The translations under genes were made by a program, and so were the position numbers. Under the pieces are notes generated by a model. That model ran no database searches, had not been told where the DNA came from, and saw nothing but the letters and a program-made list of their open reading frames with translations. Positions 24,675 to 34,979 of a stretch of DNA of 52,551 nt are shown in pieces. The stretch's first letter is position 1; each line of letters opens with the position of its first letter. Source of the stretch: Phallusia fumigata. Its lineage: Eukaryota > Chordata > Ascidiacea > Phlebobranchia > Ascidiidae. The stretch spans positions 1,741 to 54,291 of the forward strand of contig QXVZ01029263.1 of NCBI GenBank assembly GCA_008931825.1, written 5' to 3'.

Positions 24675-25859
24675 TCATAAAGAATCCTCGTTTTCGTTTC
24701 TAACCGCGCTGCGTTTTGCCTTTTTGTTGACCACGCTGTACAAGGCAGACACATCTGCAACCTCCGCGGCCATTGTGTACACTGGTGTCGAGACGTCATC
24801 GTGTCCACCGTCACAACCACTTTCCAAATCAAATACACCCTGCTCTGCAAGTTCATCGATGCTGGAATAACCAACATCCTGATATCCTGGGCTCAAGTCC
24901 TGATCTATAATTTTTACATCAAACCCGGTTTGTTTTGGTGGAACTTCCGCGTATTCGCTGTCCGACATTAAAACTGTTGTGGTACTTGTCTTGACTTCAC
25001 GTTCCGAGTTCTTTCCTGCTTTTGACCAATTTCTGCGAATCAGAAAAACTGCTACGAAAGCCACCACTAGCAGCAAACAGATAGTCGCAGCAGTTGCTGT
25101 GGCAGCGGCCAATGCCACTCTTTCGTTCACCTGGTTGCCATCCAAGTCATCTGGCCTTTCCTCGCTTTGGCATATGTACGCCAGCGCTCTGCTACACTCA
25201 ACCGGTCGCAGCAAGAGCTTGCTTGGTCCAGAGGGTTTGTAAACACTCATTGCCAGGCATTCGCGTGTCTCTTTCACGTCTGGCATCTCCAATGTTCCGT
25301 TTTCGAAAAGGCTTCCGTCGTCCCAGCGGAAAGCATCGTCGTTGAAATCTTTCTTTAAACCCACGCGATAGTAATGCGAGTAGGCCGTTGGTATTACGGC
25401 CGATATTCTGTTTAAAATATCAGGTTCTTTAAGCACAGCGATTTTTCCAGCATAATCCGTTTCACAGGACTCAATTGCATCTTCGTACGTCTCCCCGCGT
25501 GCTTGAAAATATAACACAGGTCTTGTAGCGTTTTCGACAGTCAAATAAGGATCCATGTCCATTTTGTTTGGCTGCGAAAGAAAGCACGATGTAAAATTGA
25601 TGACCAATCTGAACACTAACATACAAAGATTACAGTATTTTGTTTACTGCATTTTCCTAAGACAATGCCCGTATTATTAGTGGCGAACTTGTTATTAAAA
25701 GACGCCACACCTTTCCTCGACAACCTCACTGAAGGGGTATGGTTCATTAATGACTGTAGCAGTTTCAGATTCTCCTGTGCCGTAAACCTTTCACTTGCCT
25801 TTCGTTTATCTGCCCTTGACAAGAAGCATTACCACGACTAAAACCCAATCAAGAAACAT
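24675..25859 (-). CDS. Type I transmembrane C-type lectin-like receptor
   Basis: The main exon is 25571-24675, encoding 298 residues after a TTTCGCAG acceptor. A likely first exon, 25859-25821 (MFLDWVLVVVMLL) or a shorter form ending at 25833, supplies a signal peptide in phase; its donor is uncertain. Numbering from the main exon, residues about 17-135 form a C-type lectin-like domain: YEDAIESC, YYRVGL, FRWDDGS, CLAMSV, then PVECSRALAYIC. No EPN or QPD motif and no WND motif are present, so calcium-dependent sugar binding is unlikely. A membrane segment lies at 152-178, followed by RR. The cytosolic tail has five tyrosines; SEYAEV (207) and VGYSSI (235) match the ITIM consensus. It is most likely a cell-surface recognition or adhesion receptor; chondrolectin/layilin-like proteins share the layout. 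Confidence 0.8.
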
Positions 25860-27681
25860 CTCTCCTTTATGCAGTCGCAAATCGGTGGCAACTTCGTTTG
25901 AACCGGAAACATAAGGCAAGAACACTCCCGTATGACGCCACAACACGCACTGTGACGTAATAGACAACAATGGCTCAAACGTTTCGTTTGGTGATCTGAA
26001 ATCGGCGTGATCCCGGTCCGCACCTGTGTCACGGGGGTACACTGCCCGAGTTGCGCCAAATTTGAGCATGACTTTGTCATGTTGTCTGGTAGCTACCAGC
26101 TTACGATGCTGGTCAAAAATAGATTTTGCGTCAGTGCACCCTTTTATTTTAAAAATCTATATGGGACAATACACTAACTCTGGTCGGTATCAACGTCAAA
26201 GTTTATTTAACGCAACTGACTCTGTTTGGCATGTTTAACAATGTAACTGCCTTTCGCTTGAGTGGTAAATGCTAAATTTAAATAATCCTTGTCTAAACGT
26301 TAGATCGGAATTAACCTAAAGCTTCTCTTCTGCACAACCGATCAGCCCTCTTCCATGTAAGTGACCTGTCACACGCGGAACTATTGTTTCTCGCTGCGCA
26401 ATTCGCGTCCTGTTTTTGTGGAACGAAATGTCAAGAACACCGATTTCCCACGAGCTTGGCGCGTCGGTTTCGGTTAAGACGTTACTTGATCGATTGGACT
26501 TGTAGCATCCGCTCCGAGTTGGCTTACATTCGTGAGGGGTAATTCACACCTTGCGAACAGTGGAGATTAAGCCAAATCAGTTCTGCGGATTGGGGGTTGG
26601 GATGTTTTTTTTCCAAGTTTCACCACAGAAGTTTTCGTTGCCATGCTAACTAAAAAGTCTTTGCCACCACTTACGTCAGAGAAACTAAATCGATGTTTTT
26701 TGTGTGTTAAAAGTATCTGTTTCAGACAAAATTAGTTTTGTATTGAATAGATTTCAGACAAACTGTAATTTAAGCAGCCGGTATTTGTCACAGACCCATT
26801 GTAGCATTGCACACATGGTTCGTGATAAAAATACATACCATATATGACGCGTCATGAAAACAAGTTATTTATTTGCAGGGCATTTAGGGCCGATGTCTAG
26901 TCCAATGTTGCGTCTTTGGCGGTAGAACCTGCTACGTAATATGGCTTGTGTCTTTTTATTTATTTTTGTTGGACTAAACAAAAGAGGAACTTTACACTTT
27001 TATGACCGTTGTAAACAAATATTATTGTCCTCCTGATTTACATTTAATTTGCCACATGTGTGTTGCATTAGTCACCAATAAACAACTTGTTATCAATTGC
27101 CCCATATCGTATCGATAACATAAATAATTCCTCAACGACTCTTCCCCATCCATTTTGTATGCTGCTAATTTCACAAACCACATTACACAACTGGGCCTAA
27201 AAGATAGGATAACATTGTTTAAACTGACGTCATGAACGCCCTTTCCACAACGATTGAAACACACATAGATCTATAAAATACAGGCAGGAATGTGCAAAAC
27301 AACTGGTTACACAGATTGTTGCCAATCAGAACAAAAAAAACAAAAAAAATTTTCAAGTGTCATCAACTATTCAGGATAATTTGTCTGTTGACATGTTAAG
27401 TAGTCCACATATTTCAAATGAGCATTTTGTACCAGTTTGCACAACATACAATACTATAGAGAACAGGCTGTAGAAAATACAAAACATATAATAAATGACA
27501 TTCTAAACACTTGGCAAATAAATTAAATTGAAACCAAACATGTCAATACAAAAGCACCAACACAGAGAACACTAATTATTCACTACGAAACCCATTTTTG
27601 GGATATTGGTTTCAATGCAGGATTGACAGAGCTTTGGTTCACAAATTGTCTTTGCAATTTTCCTATGATGTGATTGTTGTT
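25860..27681. other. Intergenic region, RABL2 3' flank
   Basis: No supportable exon. The left part would hold the lectin promoter and the right part the RABL2 3' UTR (minus strand). Nothing else was resolved. Confidence 0.4.
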
Positions 27682-28876
27682 TTAGGCAGCTTGGTTGCTT
27701 AATTTTTTAAAAAGTACCTCATCTTCTTCACTAATTTCTGAACTTGCCATATTCTGAAAAGCAAAAAATACTGGAGATTTTAATTTGTTGATACAAAACC
27801 AAACTTTCTATCAAAAAATGCACCTATAAAGATCCAACTTAGTCTAACTAATTTTTTTCTGTCTTTGGTTTTATTACTTACCTCTAGTTCAGCCAGAACT
27901 TGATCAACATAGTCTGTCGGATTTTGTTTGTAATGGAGGGCAGCCTTAATTGCATCTCGAAAAAGCTACAAAAATATTTAATGACACAACTTCGCATGCA
28001 CCAAATTTTTCAACAAAAAAGGTTTTAGTTGTACCTTTACAACATTTGTCCCATCAGCTGCTGAAACAAAATATTGCCGCAAATTGTGTTTCTTTCCGAA
28101 TGCAAAACTTCTTTGAGTAACACCCAAGTCCACTAAACGATAAAGAATCCAATGATATTCGAAAATTATAGTTACACAGTCACGCATTAATGTCTTACCA
28201 TCAATTTTGTTTGCCACCAATAAGCATGGAATGTTGGGTCGAAACTGTCGCAATTCCTGATACCACTTGGTTAGGTTTTTGTAAGTTATTTTTCTTGTTG
28301 CATCAAATACTAGTATACATGCATGAGCATCATGATAGTATGATGGATGCATGGAACTAAATCTCTCCTGACCTGCAGTGTCCCAAAAATCTACAAAACA
28401 ATTTATGTTTGAAATAACCTGCTTGTTTTGGGTAAGGTTCACAGCTTAAAAGTACACATTTATTTGCAAACAAAATAAAGCTTACCAACTGAAATAACTT
28501 TTCCATTTATTTTTGTCTCATAGTTGAATAGGGTAAGTGCGTATGTGGAAAGTTGTTGTGGTTTGCTATAATTTTTCAATCAAGGAAAAAAGTGAAACTT
28601 AGGTCTATAAAATGTTTATAAACAACCACAATAAAATAGAACAAACAAATTTAAGGCTTATATGATAATGAGGAAATACTGTATAAAAAGGATACTATCC
28701 ATCGACCAAGAATCTTTCAACCAACCTAAAACAAGAAATGTTTGTTCAAACAGAATTGCATTTCCTATTTACCCGAAAAGCAAAGACACCTACTTGGATT
28801 TACCGACAGCACTGTCACCAAGACAAATCACTTTAATTGTTTCCTTTGATTCGGTTTTGGTTGTTTTCTTTGCCAT
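27682..28876 (-). CDS. RABL2: Rab-like GTPase RABL2
   Basis: Seven exons: 28876-28794, 28725-28696, 28565-28486, 28390-28199, 28132-28035, 27965-27882 and 27753-27682, giving 212 residues against about 228 in human. G1 is GDSAVGKS, G3 DTAGQE, G4 NKID and G5 SAADG. KPQQLSTYALTLF, FWDTAGQERFSSMHPSYYH and VSAADGTNVVKLF follow RABL2 closely. There is no C-terminal prenylation cysteine, as in RABL2 and unlike ordinary Rabs. RABL2 is a ciliary small GTPase that recruits the IFT-B train at the basal body and supports intraflagellar transport and BBSome exit. All introns are short and GT-AG. The gene is head-to-head with the Cys-Cys protein gene about 1 kb away. Confidence 0.95.
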
Positions 28877-29903
28877 TTTCTTTTCCAAGTGTTACACAGC
28901 AACGAGATTTTTTTCAGTGCACGAAACTGTTTTCTACGACTATTGAGGTTTTAATTCTAATTACATGGCAGTTGCAACAATTCTAGAAAAGTAAGGGCCG
29001 TTTTATACAGTGACTATATTATAAACTAACACTAATCTAATAGTACGTGATACACTTACAGATGAATCCCGTTTCTCTAAAAAAAATATGCTTTCCAAAC
29101 TCCAAGATACAAATTGAATGATTGGAATTCGGAAGCAAAACTTCCGGAGTACACTTTCTCATGCATTTTTTCTCACGACTCTTTAGCGATGCATGTGGAC
29201 ACTAATTTAATTGATATTCCCCAGGGTAACGCACGAAAGGTTGCAAATTGTTTGTTTCCCTTGGGATTATTGTGACAACCACTCATTATCTAATTCATTT
29301 TCTCTCAGGCCCAGAGTTTATATTTGTGATAAAACTACTACTGGACATCTACTTCTAGCAAAAATTAAACGTGCACTTTGGCTACAGTTAACGTAAAGAA
29401 CGCAAGAAAGTGTACAAAGGTAGGGCCTTTTAACTCACGTTATAAACATGTCTTAACTTGGAAAATATAACAGGTGGGGGCACTAGAGAATAAGATTCGC
29501 TTTTGGGCAAAGCCTCGATGTACTTTTTCATTAAAGTGCCAAATAGGAAGTAATCCTACAAATGTAACAATCAATTTATTCTGTAACCAGTCGAATTTGT
29601 TGTAAGCGGCTCCAACAAGGAAAGATGCTCTTTGTTACAGGGGAAACTGATGATTTTGCAAATGATAACGCATAGAGATTTTGGCAGCAAATAAATTGTA
29701 TGAAACGATTTTTGTTTGGTGTAGAGAAGATAACAAACTGTGGTAAGTGGTCGCAAGATTCTGTTTTACGACGATCGCTCCGGTTTGTGTACACATACCG
29801 CATAAGATTTGTGGGATACCGTATCCCAGGAAAATACTGCCAGATAAAATACAGGGCAAGGAGTGTTTTTTCTGCAGAAGTTCAGATTTACGAGTATTGG
29901 AAC
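28877..29903. other. Region between divergent RABL2 and the Cys-Cys protein gene
   Basis: About 1.0 kb between two start codons on opposite strands, so both promoters should lie here. I see no clear core element. A frame open upstream of 29904 continues into the signal peptide of the plus-strand gene but looks like 5' UTR. Confidence 0.4.
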
Positions 29904-32900
29904 ATGGACATTTTTCGAATACCGATGATTCTTGCGTTTTGCTGTACAGTTGGAACCTATGCTCAAGGTAAGCACTCAAGAAAGACAAAATTTTTACTGT
30001 GTTTGTTGCGTTTTCTGACTTGAGTTGAGTTGAGTTTATTTCGCTTGGTGAAAGAAAACATAGCGACACCATAGCACTAAATCAATCACCAGGCCGGACT
30101 TTAATACAATTTCCATACCTTGTGAGATCTTATTTTCAAAATTTGGTTTTAGATTTGTCATCGGATTCTGCTAACGAATCGAGAGAACTTGCCGTATCTA
30201 TACCTGCGCCTTTTCAAGCTATTATTTTACCATTTCCATTACCCACAGACGAAACAGCAACTCAAAATTCCTTGTGCAGGCGCCGATTTCAATACCAGGT
30301 CAGCCAATATGTACTAAATTTCGCGCCGTCGGTCTCGCGAGCCCGGTTAGCTCAGTCGGTAGAGCGTTGGACTTTTAATCCAACGGTCAAGGGTTCAAGT
30401 CCCTTATCGGGCGCTCTTTTTCCTTTACTGTACCATATGTTATCAAAGACTCGCGCTGTTCATCCAACCATGCCACAGTGGTTTTCACACTCTTATTTGA
30501 AAAATGTGCAGGATGTTGTGCCGGTTTCTGGAATGCCAATTTGGATGATTCGTCGCATTGCATGGGTTCGGACATACCACAAAAACAGAAGGCTCTGTTG
30601 TAATTTGGAAATTTCTATTCCAGCGTTACACTCTTGTATCAATGGTTACGTAAGTTTAAGTTATATTTGTGATATTTTACACCACCCGAGTACTAAATTT
30701 AATTGTTGTCCAATCAGCTTAACATGCTGGTTAGCTATGATAGCACGTAGAAACATTAATAGCAATCTACATGTACAAGTAGATGCGTTGCCTATGGTCA
30801 AAATTTGGCTGTGTTGAAATTGCCCTGACACCTGCTATTCTTATGTTTAGTTGGTTTGTGTTGTGCTTTAACAGAGAAGAGATGCTCTAAACCAGTTTTG
30901 CGCCCAAGAAATGCAAGATGATGCCAGAGGAGCTCGTGCCCACCCATGTTGTTTTTCTCTTTCGTCACAGCGGTACACCTGCTTTCAGCGTTACCACAGC
31001 GACGTCATCAAACCCAAGTTGATCATGGATCAGGGATTTCTCGCGTCAGTCACAATCTAACGTTGTAAAATAGGGCCTTTTCCACTTTTTTAGCCCAGTA
31101 ATAAACTAATGTGGTTTATATGTGTTGATAAAAAGTGTATCATGCAACCCCCAGGTAAACAAAATGTTTATCATTACAGCAACAGCACGTCTATGCGTCG
31201 TCCGATTAGAGAAGGAGGATCGCACCCACAGATCGAAACCACAACCGCCTCCCCGCAACAGTAAACAAAAGTGTACGCACATTTTTCGCACAAATGAACT
31301 TGCCATTTTTCTTTAGGCCGAACATCGGTAACGACACGGGAGTCGACGTCAAATCGTTCGTCGAACAGCCTGAAAATTGTGTTCTAACCCAGGAAAAGGT
31401 TGACGGAATGTGCAGACATATTCGACAACAAAACTCACACGAATTACTCGTGAGAAAGGTAGAGTCGTTGACTTTGTATTGGTGACAGGTTGGGTGGTTG
31501 ACAACAATGTTGGATTTATTATCCTGCTAATGGACGTATATTTACGTACCGAACGGCTGTTTGTTGTACAAATTCGATAAAAATAGTAGTCAACAGAGTG
31601 GTTTTGTATCTTTTAAGGACTAGATTACGGCTTTGATATTGTGTGTGTCAAAAAATGAATTTATGTAAAATAAAGTATAAAATTAATCCAATAATTGGGT
31701 GTTTCAATTTTTCGAAACGCGAAGTAAATGTGTGTCAATATTGCGGCTTGGCAAGCCATCGCTAATTGTTGCAAGGCTTCTCAAGTTTGACGACAATTTC
31801 CGGTAGAACGGCAGGTGCTTGGCTGGCGTTACATCCAATGAATTGAAGGAAATCAATCAAACCAGCAGGATACGCCAGGGACGCTTGCCAAACTGTGACC
31901 CTGTGCGTTTCTCACAAATACCTCCACCCTTAGGCAAATGTCACACGCAACGCAACTCCCAGACATCAAGAAAATGTGACGGAAGTTGAACCAAAGCCTG
32001 TAGGAGTTCAAACCTGTTACTGTCGCACGCAACGAGAACAAACACAACTTATAAAAAAGCAAATTACAATTGACTTTTTTCAGCGCTTGTTTTTTAAATT
32101 TGTATGGGTTAAAATGGTATTTGGGGTATGATTTTTCGTGTCCGTGATATTTACATTATTTCTGTGCGTTTTAAAGATTCGTATTCCAGCAAACAGCAAG
32201 CGTTCCCGAACTGCCCGGAAATGGATTATATTTGAGAGAAACGCTCGAACCTGCTGTGCCCTTCGTTCCACCGCCCGCCTGCGTTGTTTCATAGCAAAGG
32301 TAACTAATATTCTCTGATTTTTAAATGATTAAAAACTGATTTGACAAAGCAAAAATCTAAGTTGTTGCTTGTACTACGACAGAAACGTCAGCAACAGGAC
32401 GCGAACTGTGAAGTTAAAAGCCACGTTTGTTGTCGTCATACTGGATTGAAACGTTACCGTTGTTTCGAGTCCAAACTTCGCAGCGCAAACAGGCAAGTCT
32501 ATTGCAAAGCGGTCATTCACCATTGACAAGCTTATGATTTTGTTGTCATGAGTTTTTTCCTGTTCTATTGGTAAATCATATTGTTGTTTGTTAGAACGGT
32601 TACTACTCAAATAGATGGCGGAACCAAAATGGAAGAACAGGAAAATGAATTCGAAGCGGAACGAAATTTAACCGCAAGCACCATAAATGGCAATTCCACT
32701 GCAATAGACCTCGTCGTTATTTCTGTTGTCAAAGAGGAATTTTCCGGACAGGGAGGGAACTTAACGCAAAGTCGTGGCGTCCCCAACAAACATCGAAAAC
32801 TGTCGAAGCTCAAAGGATCGCGTTTTGTAAGTAGCCCTTACTTAAAACAAAATGACCGACAACAGTGTTATAAAACGTAAGTAAACTGTGTCATTTTGTT

Positions 32901-33009
32901 CTTTAAGATGAGAGATTCGTGCTGCCGCGTGGGGACGCTAGTACAACGTTACTACACGACCAACCCGTGCCGAAGAGGCCTGCGCTTTCTGCGCTCCAAA
33001 CTGAAGTAG
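29904..33009 (+). CDS. Secreted protein with CC-x9-C repeats, ECM1/albumin-like doublets
   Basis: Nine exons: 29904-29967, 30153-30298, 30875-31044, 31180-31260, 31317-31458, 32177-32299, 32383-32492, 32595-32826 and 32908-33009. All phases agree, coding 389 residues. A signal peptide (MDIFRIPMILAFCCTVGTYA) opens it and there is no membrane segment. Cysteine doublets recur: HPCC at 95-96, RTCC at 227-228 and HVCC at 258-259, each followed nine residues later by Cys-Phe, and a fourth, DSCC at 361-362, with Cys 14 residues on. CC-x(7-10)-C is the arrangement described for ECM1 and serum albumin. The spacers are basic and hydrophilic, with NLT, NST and NDT glycosylation sequons. Intron 7 uses a GC donor. 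A role in extracellular matrix or secretion is inference; the family is not identified. AATAAA follows the stop by about 100 nt. Confidence 0.75.
30021..30067 (+). repeat. Dispersed repeat, copy 1
   Basis: A stretch starting TGAGTTGAGTTGAGTTTATT and containing GGTGAAAGAAAACATAGCGA lies in intron 1 of the Cys-Cys protein gene. A second copy is at 43010-43052 in an intergenic region. The shared block is about 45 bp with one short indel. It may be the end of a mobile element. Confidence 0.6.
30341..30413 (+). tRNA. tRNA-Lys (anticodon TTT)
   Basis: A full cloverleaf can be folded. The 7-bp acceptor stem pairs GCCCGGT with ATCGGGC with one G-T pair, the discriminator base is G, and the D arm is GCTC/GAGC. 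The anticodon stem is TTGGA/TCCAA around the loop CTTTTAA, with anticodon TTT at 30374-30376. The T arm is AAGGG/CCCTT around TTCAAGT. The internal A box (TAGCTCAGTCGG) and B box (GGTTCAAGTCC) are intact and there is no intron. It lies in sense orientation inside intron 2 of the secreted Cys-Cys protein gene. Confidence 0.97.
30417..30421 (+). terminator. RNA polymerase III terminator of tRNA-Lys
   Basis: A run of five T residues begins four bases after the tRNA 3' end, the usual Pol III stop. Confidence 0.85.
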
Positions 33010-33107
33010 GTTACGCCGTACAAGCCATTCACTCTTTCGCGTGCTCAAAATCGAACAAACAAAAGTGGCGTTTTTGTTTACGCGGTTTAAAGGAGGGAAA
33101 CCAGGGA

Positions 33108-33113
33108 AATAAA
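33108..33113 (+). promoter_or_regulatory. Poly(A) signal of the Cys-Cys protein gene
   Basis: AATAAA about 100 nt after the stop at 33009, which supports ending the gene at exon 9. Confidence 0.5.
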
Positions 33114-33494
33114 CTTTGGCGCCTCGTCGGAGAATTGTCATGAAATCGGCCACGGGTAACTAATGACAGAAAATTGATACCTCACTAAATCCGCACTCCC
33201 AGCCAATGTCATAACCTCAAACCTGCAGCATTGGTCCTTGTCACCGCCAGCCCACCGCGAAAGCAGATGGCGCACCTGGGTAGCCATGTGGGCGATTGAA
33301 GTAATTTAAAACCAGCGAGATTGGTAATCCCACGTTTTGGAATTAGATCACGATCAATCGTCAGGCATTAAAAAAGTTACTTATTTAATTTTAAATTTGT
33401 CGTGCGTAAACACAATTTTATATTTTACGCAAATTATCTTTTGAACACGTTGCCGTAAATTATAACTGCATCATTGGTAACTGTTGCATTGTAG

Positions 33495-33768
33495 TATAAT
33501 GCTTTACCTGTACTTTATTCGTCTAAACGTGTTTACGAGATTTCCATTCTTACGTCCGTACCACAAGATCTACTGAGACGACATCGTCCGTTTAGGGCAT
33601 TTTTTAAACAGGGATTTGTGTGCAGGTAACGTTATAGCATTGTTTTCCTCGTGTTTTCGTCTAACCTTTCACCGGCACGCAACTCGGAACGATTTTTTTA
33701 ATTACAGGGGACAGAAGGTTCAGTCGAAGGTTTGCCAATCAAATTACTTCCTCTGCTGTCGAGCTTAG
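33495..33768 (+). CDS. Two candidate exons of an unresolved gene
   Basis: 33495-33625 follows TTGTAG and ends at a GTAACG donor; 33708-33768 follows ATTACAG and ends in TAG. Read in joined phase they give about 64 residues containing SVPQDLLRRHRPFRAFFKQ and ending YFLCCRA. A second reading frame of the first block is also open for a while. No start exon was found. They may be a downstream alternative end of the Cys-Cys protein gene, since the last residues again contain a cysteine doublet, or a separate small gene. Confidence 0.25.
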
Positions 33769-33808
33769 CTGTCTCCTTTCCAGCGATGCATGACGCTAAC
33801 GTCAACTA

Positions 33809-34372
33809 TAATCCACCTTTCAAGTGTTTCGCAAGCTGATTCACCGATCATGTTTTACAACGAAACCGGGTGTCCAGTTAAACCCGCAGTTGTAAATGAA
33901 ATTGTGTACCAATGTGTTCAGCTTATTCCGCTTTTAAACCTGTACAGTGTCACCACATATATAGTCTCAAAAATGTTTAAAAAGGTGCATGACAGAATGT
34001 GGACAAAACTCCATGTTTGGTCAATGCGGGATTAGTTTTTTAACGAACAATATATGAAATTAAGTACGAGATGAACACGTGTGAAAACANTAATCCACCT
34101 TTCAAGTGTTTCGCAAGCTGAATCACCGATCATGTTTTACAACGAAACCGAGTGTCCAGTTAAACCCGCAGTTGTAAATGAAACTGTGTACCAATGTGTT
34201 CAGCTTATTCCGCTTTTAAACCTGTACAGTGTCACCACATATATAGTCTCAAAAATGTTTAAAACGGTGTATGACAGAATGTGGACAAAACTTCCATGTT
34301 TGGTCAATACGGGATTAGTTTTTTAACGAACATGATTTGAAATAAAGTACGAGATAAACACATGCAAAAACA
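33809..34372. repeat. Direct repeat around N at 34090 (unmerged contig overlap)
   Basis: 33809-34089 and 34091-34372 are 281 and 282 bp direct copies with scattered substitutions. The N sits exactly at the boundary. Frames are open in both, but the differences change amino acids freely and one is an indel, so I do not call them coding. Confidence 0.85.
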
Positions 34373-34658
34373 TAGATAGTTTCATTTGCAGTTATAGTTT
34401 CATTACCAAATCCAACGTCTTTTCACATCGCGTTTAATAAATGCACTCGACTTGCTTCCTATGATTTTGGGATTTGCGATCATAAACCTTTGAGTTGGGA
34501 TTTTGCTGCTGTTTTACAACCAACCAACCGTTTCAACCACTCTGGGAAACATTTAGTCAGTCGTATGCTATTTGGGGTCGACGTCCCACATTTGAACCCG
34601 TGACGGCGCCGCAAAAACCACTAAAATTCTAGAGGAGGGAGAACGCCCACGAGATGCA

Positions 34659-34979
34659 ATGTCCGCTCATCGGACGTTAATTGTAGCCGCCCGTAGGATG
34701 TTATTTGCCCTCATCGCAAGAAAGGATGCAAGAAAAGGCAGTGAAAAATGGGTATTGCGGCTGTTTGTGGTCGTGGTCGGACAGAAACCTATAGCTGAAG
34801 GAACGGTTGGCTGCGATGCAAAAAGAATGAGATTGTTGACCGATGCGCCCGACATACGCGAGGGACAACACGTGTCTTTGTCTCTACGCACGCTCCCGAC
34901 CTTCAAAACCACCCCGCTGATCGCCCTGGATGGGGTCTGTGACCTTCGCATCGAGGTGACCTTGAAATGGCGACCCTAG
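34659..34979 (+). CDS. Hypothetical protein or terminal exon
   Basis: A 106-codon frame in locally G+C-richer sequence, open upstream to a TTCTAG acceptor at about 34632. It contains basic residues (RKDARKGSEKWVLRLFVVVVG) early, then a mixed segment ending IALDGVCDLRIEVTLKWRP. Composition is protein-like, but no domain is recognised and no partner exon was found. It could be chance. Confidence 0.25.
   Translation: MSAHRTLIVAARRMLFALIARKDARKGSEKWVLRLFVVVVGQKPIAEGTVGCDAKRMRLLTDAPDIREGQHVSLSLRTLPTFKTTPLIALDGVCDLRIEVTLKWRP

Noticed and set aside
24979..25358. Plus-strand open frames over the lectin gene
   Set aside because: They are antisense to the lectin exon, whose domain, membrane segment and tail are coherent on the minus strand.
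30122..30817. 231-codon open frame on the plus strand
   Set aside because: It runs straight through a perfect tRNA-Lys gene and past a good donor at 30299. Only its first part (30153-30298) is kept, as exon 2 of the Cys-Cys protein gene.
33790..34326. Two similar 81-codon open frames
   Set aside because: They are the two copies of a contig overlap; differences are mostly amino-acid-changing and include an indel, and no splice context is seen.
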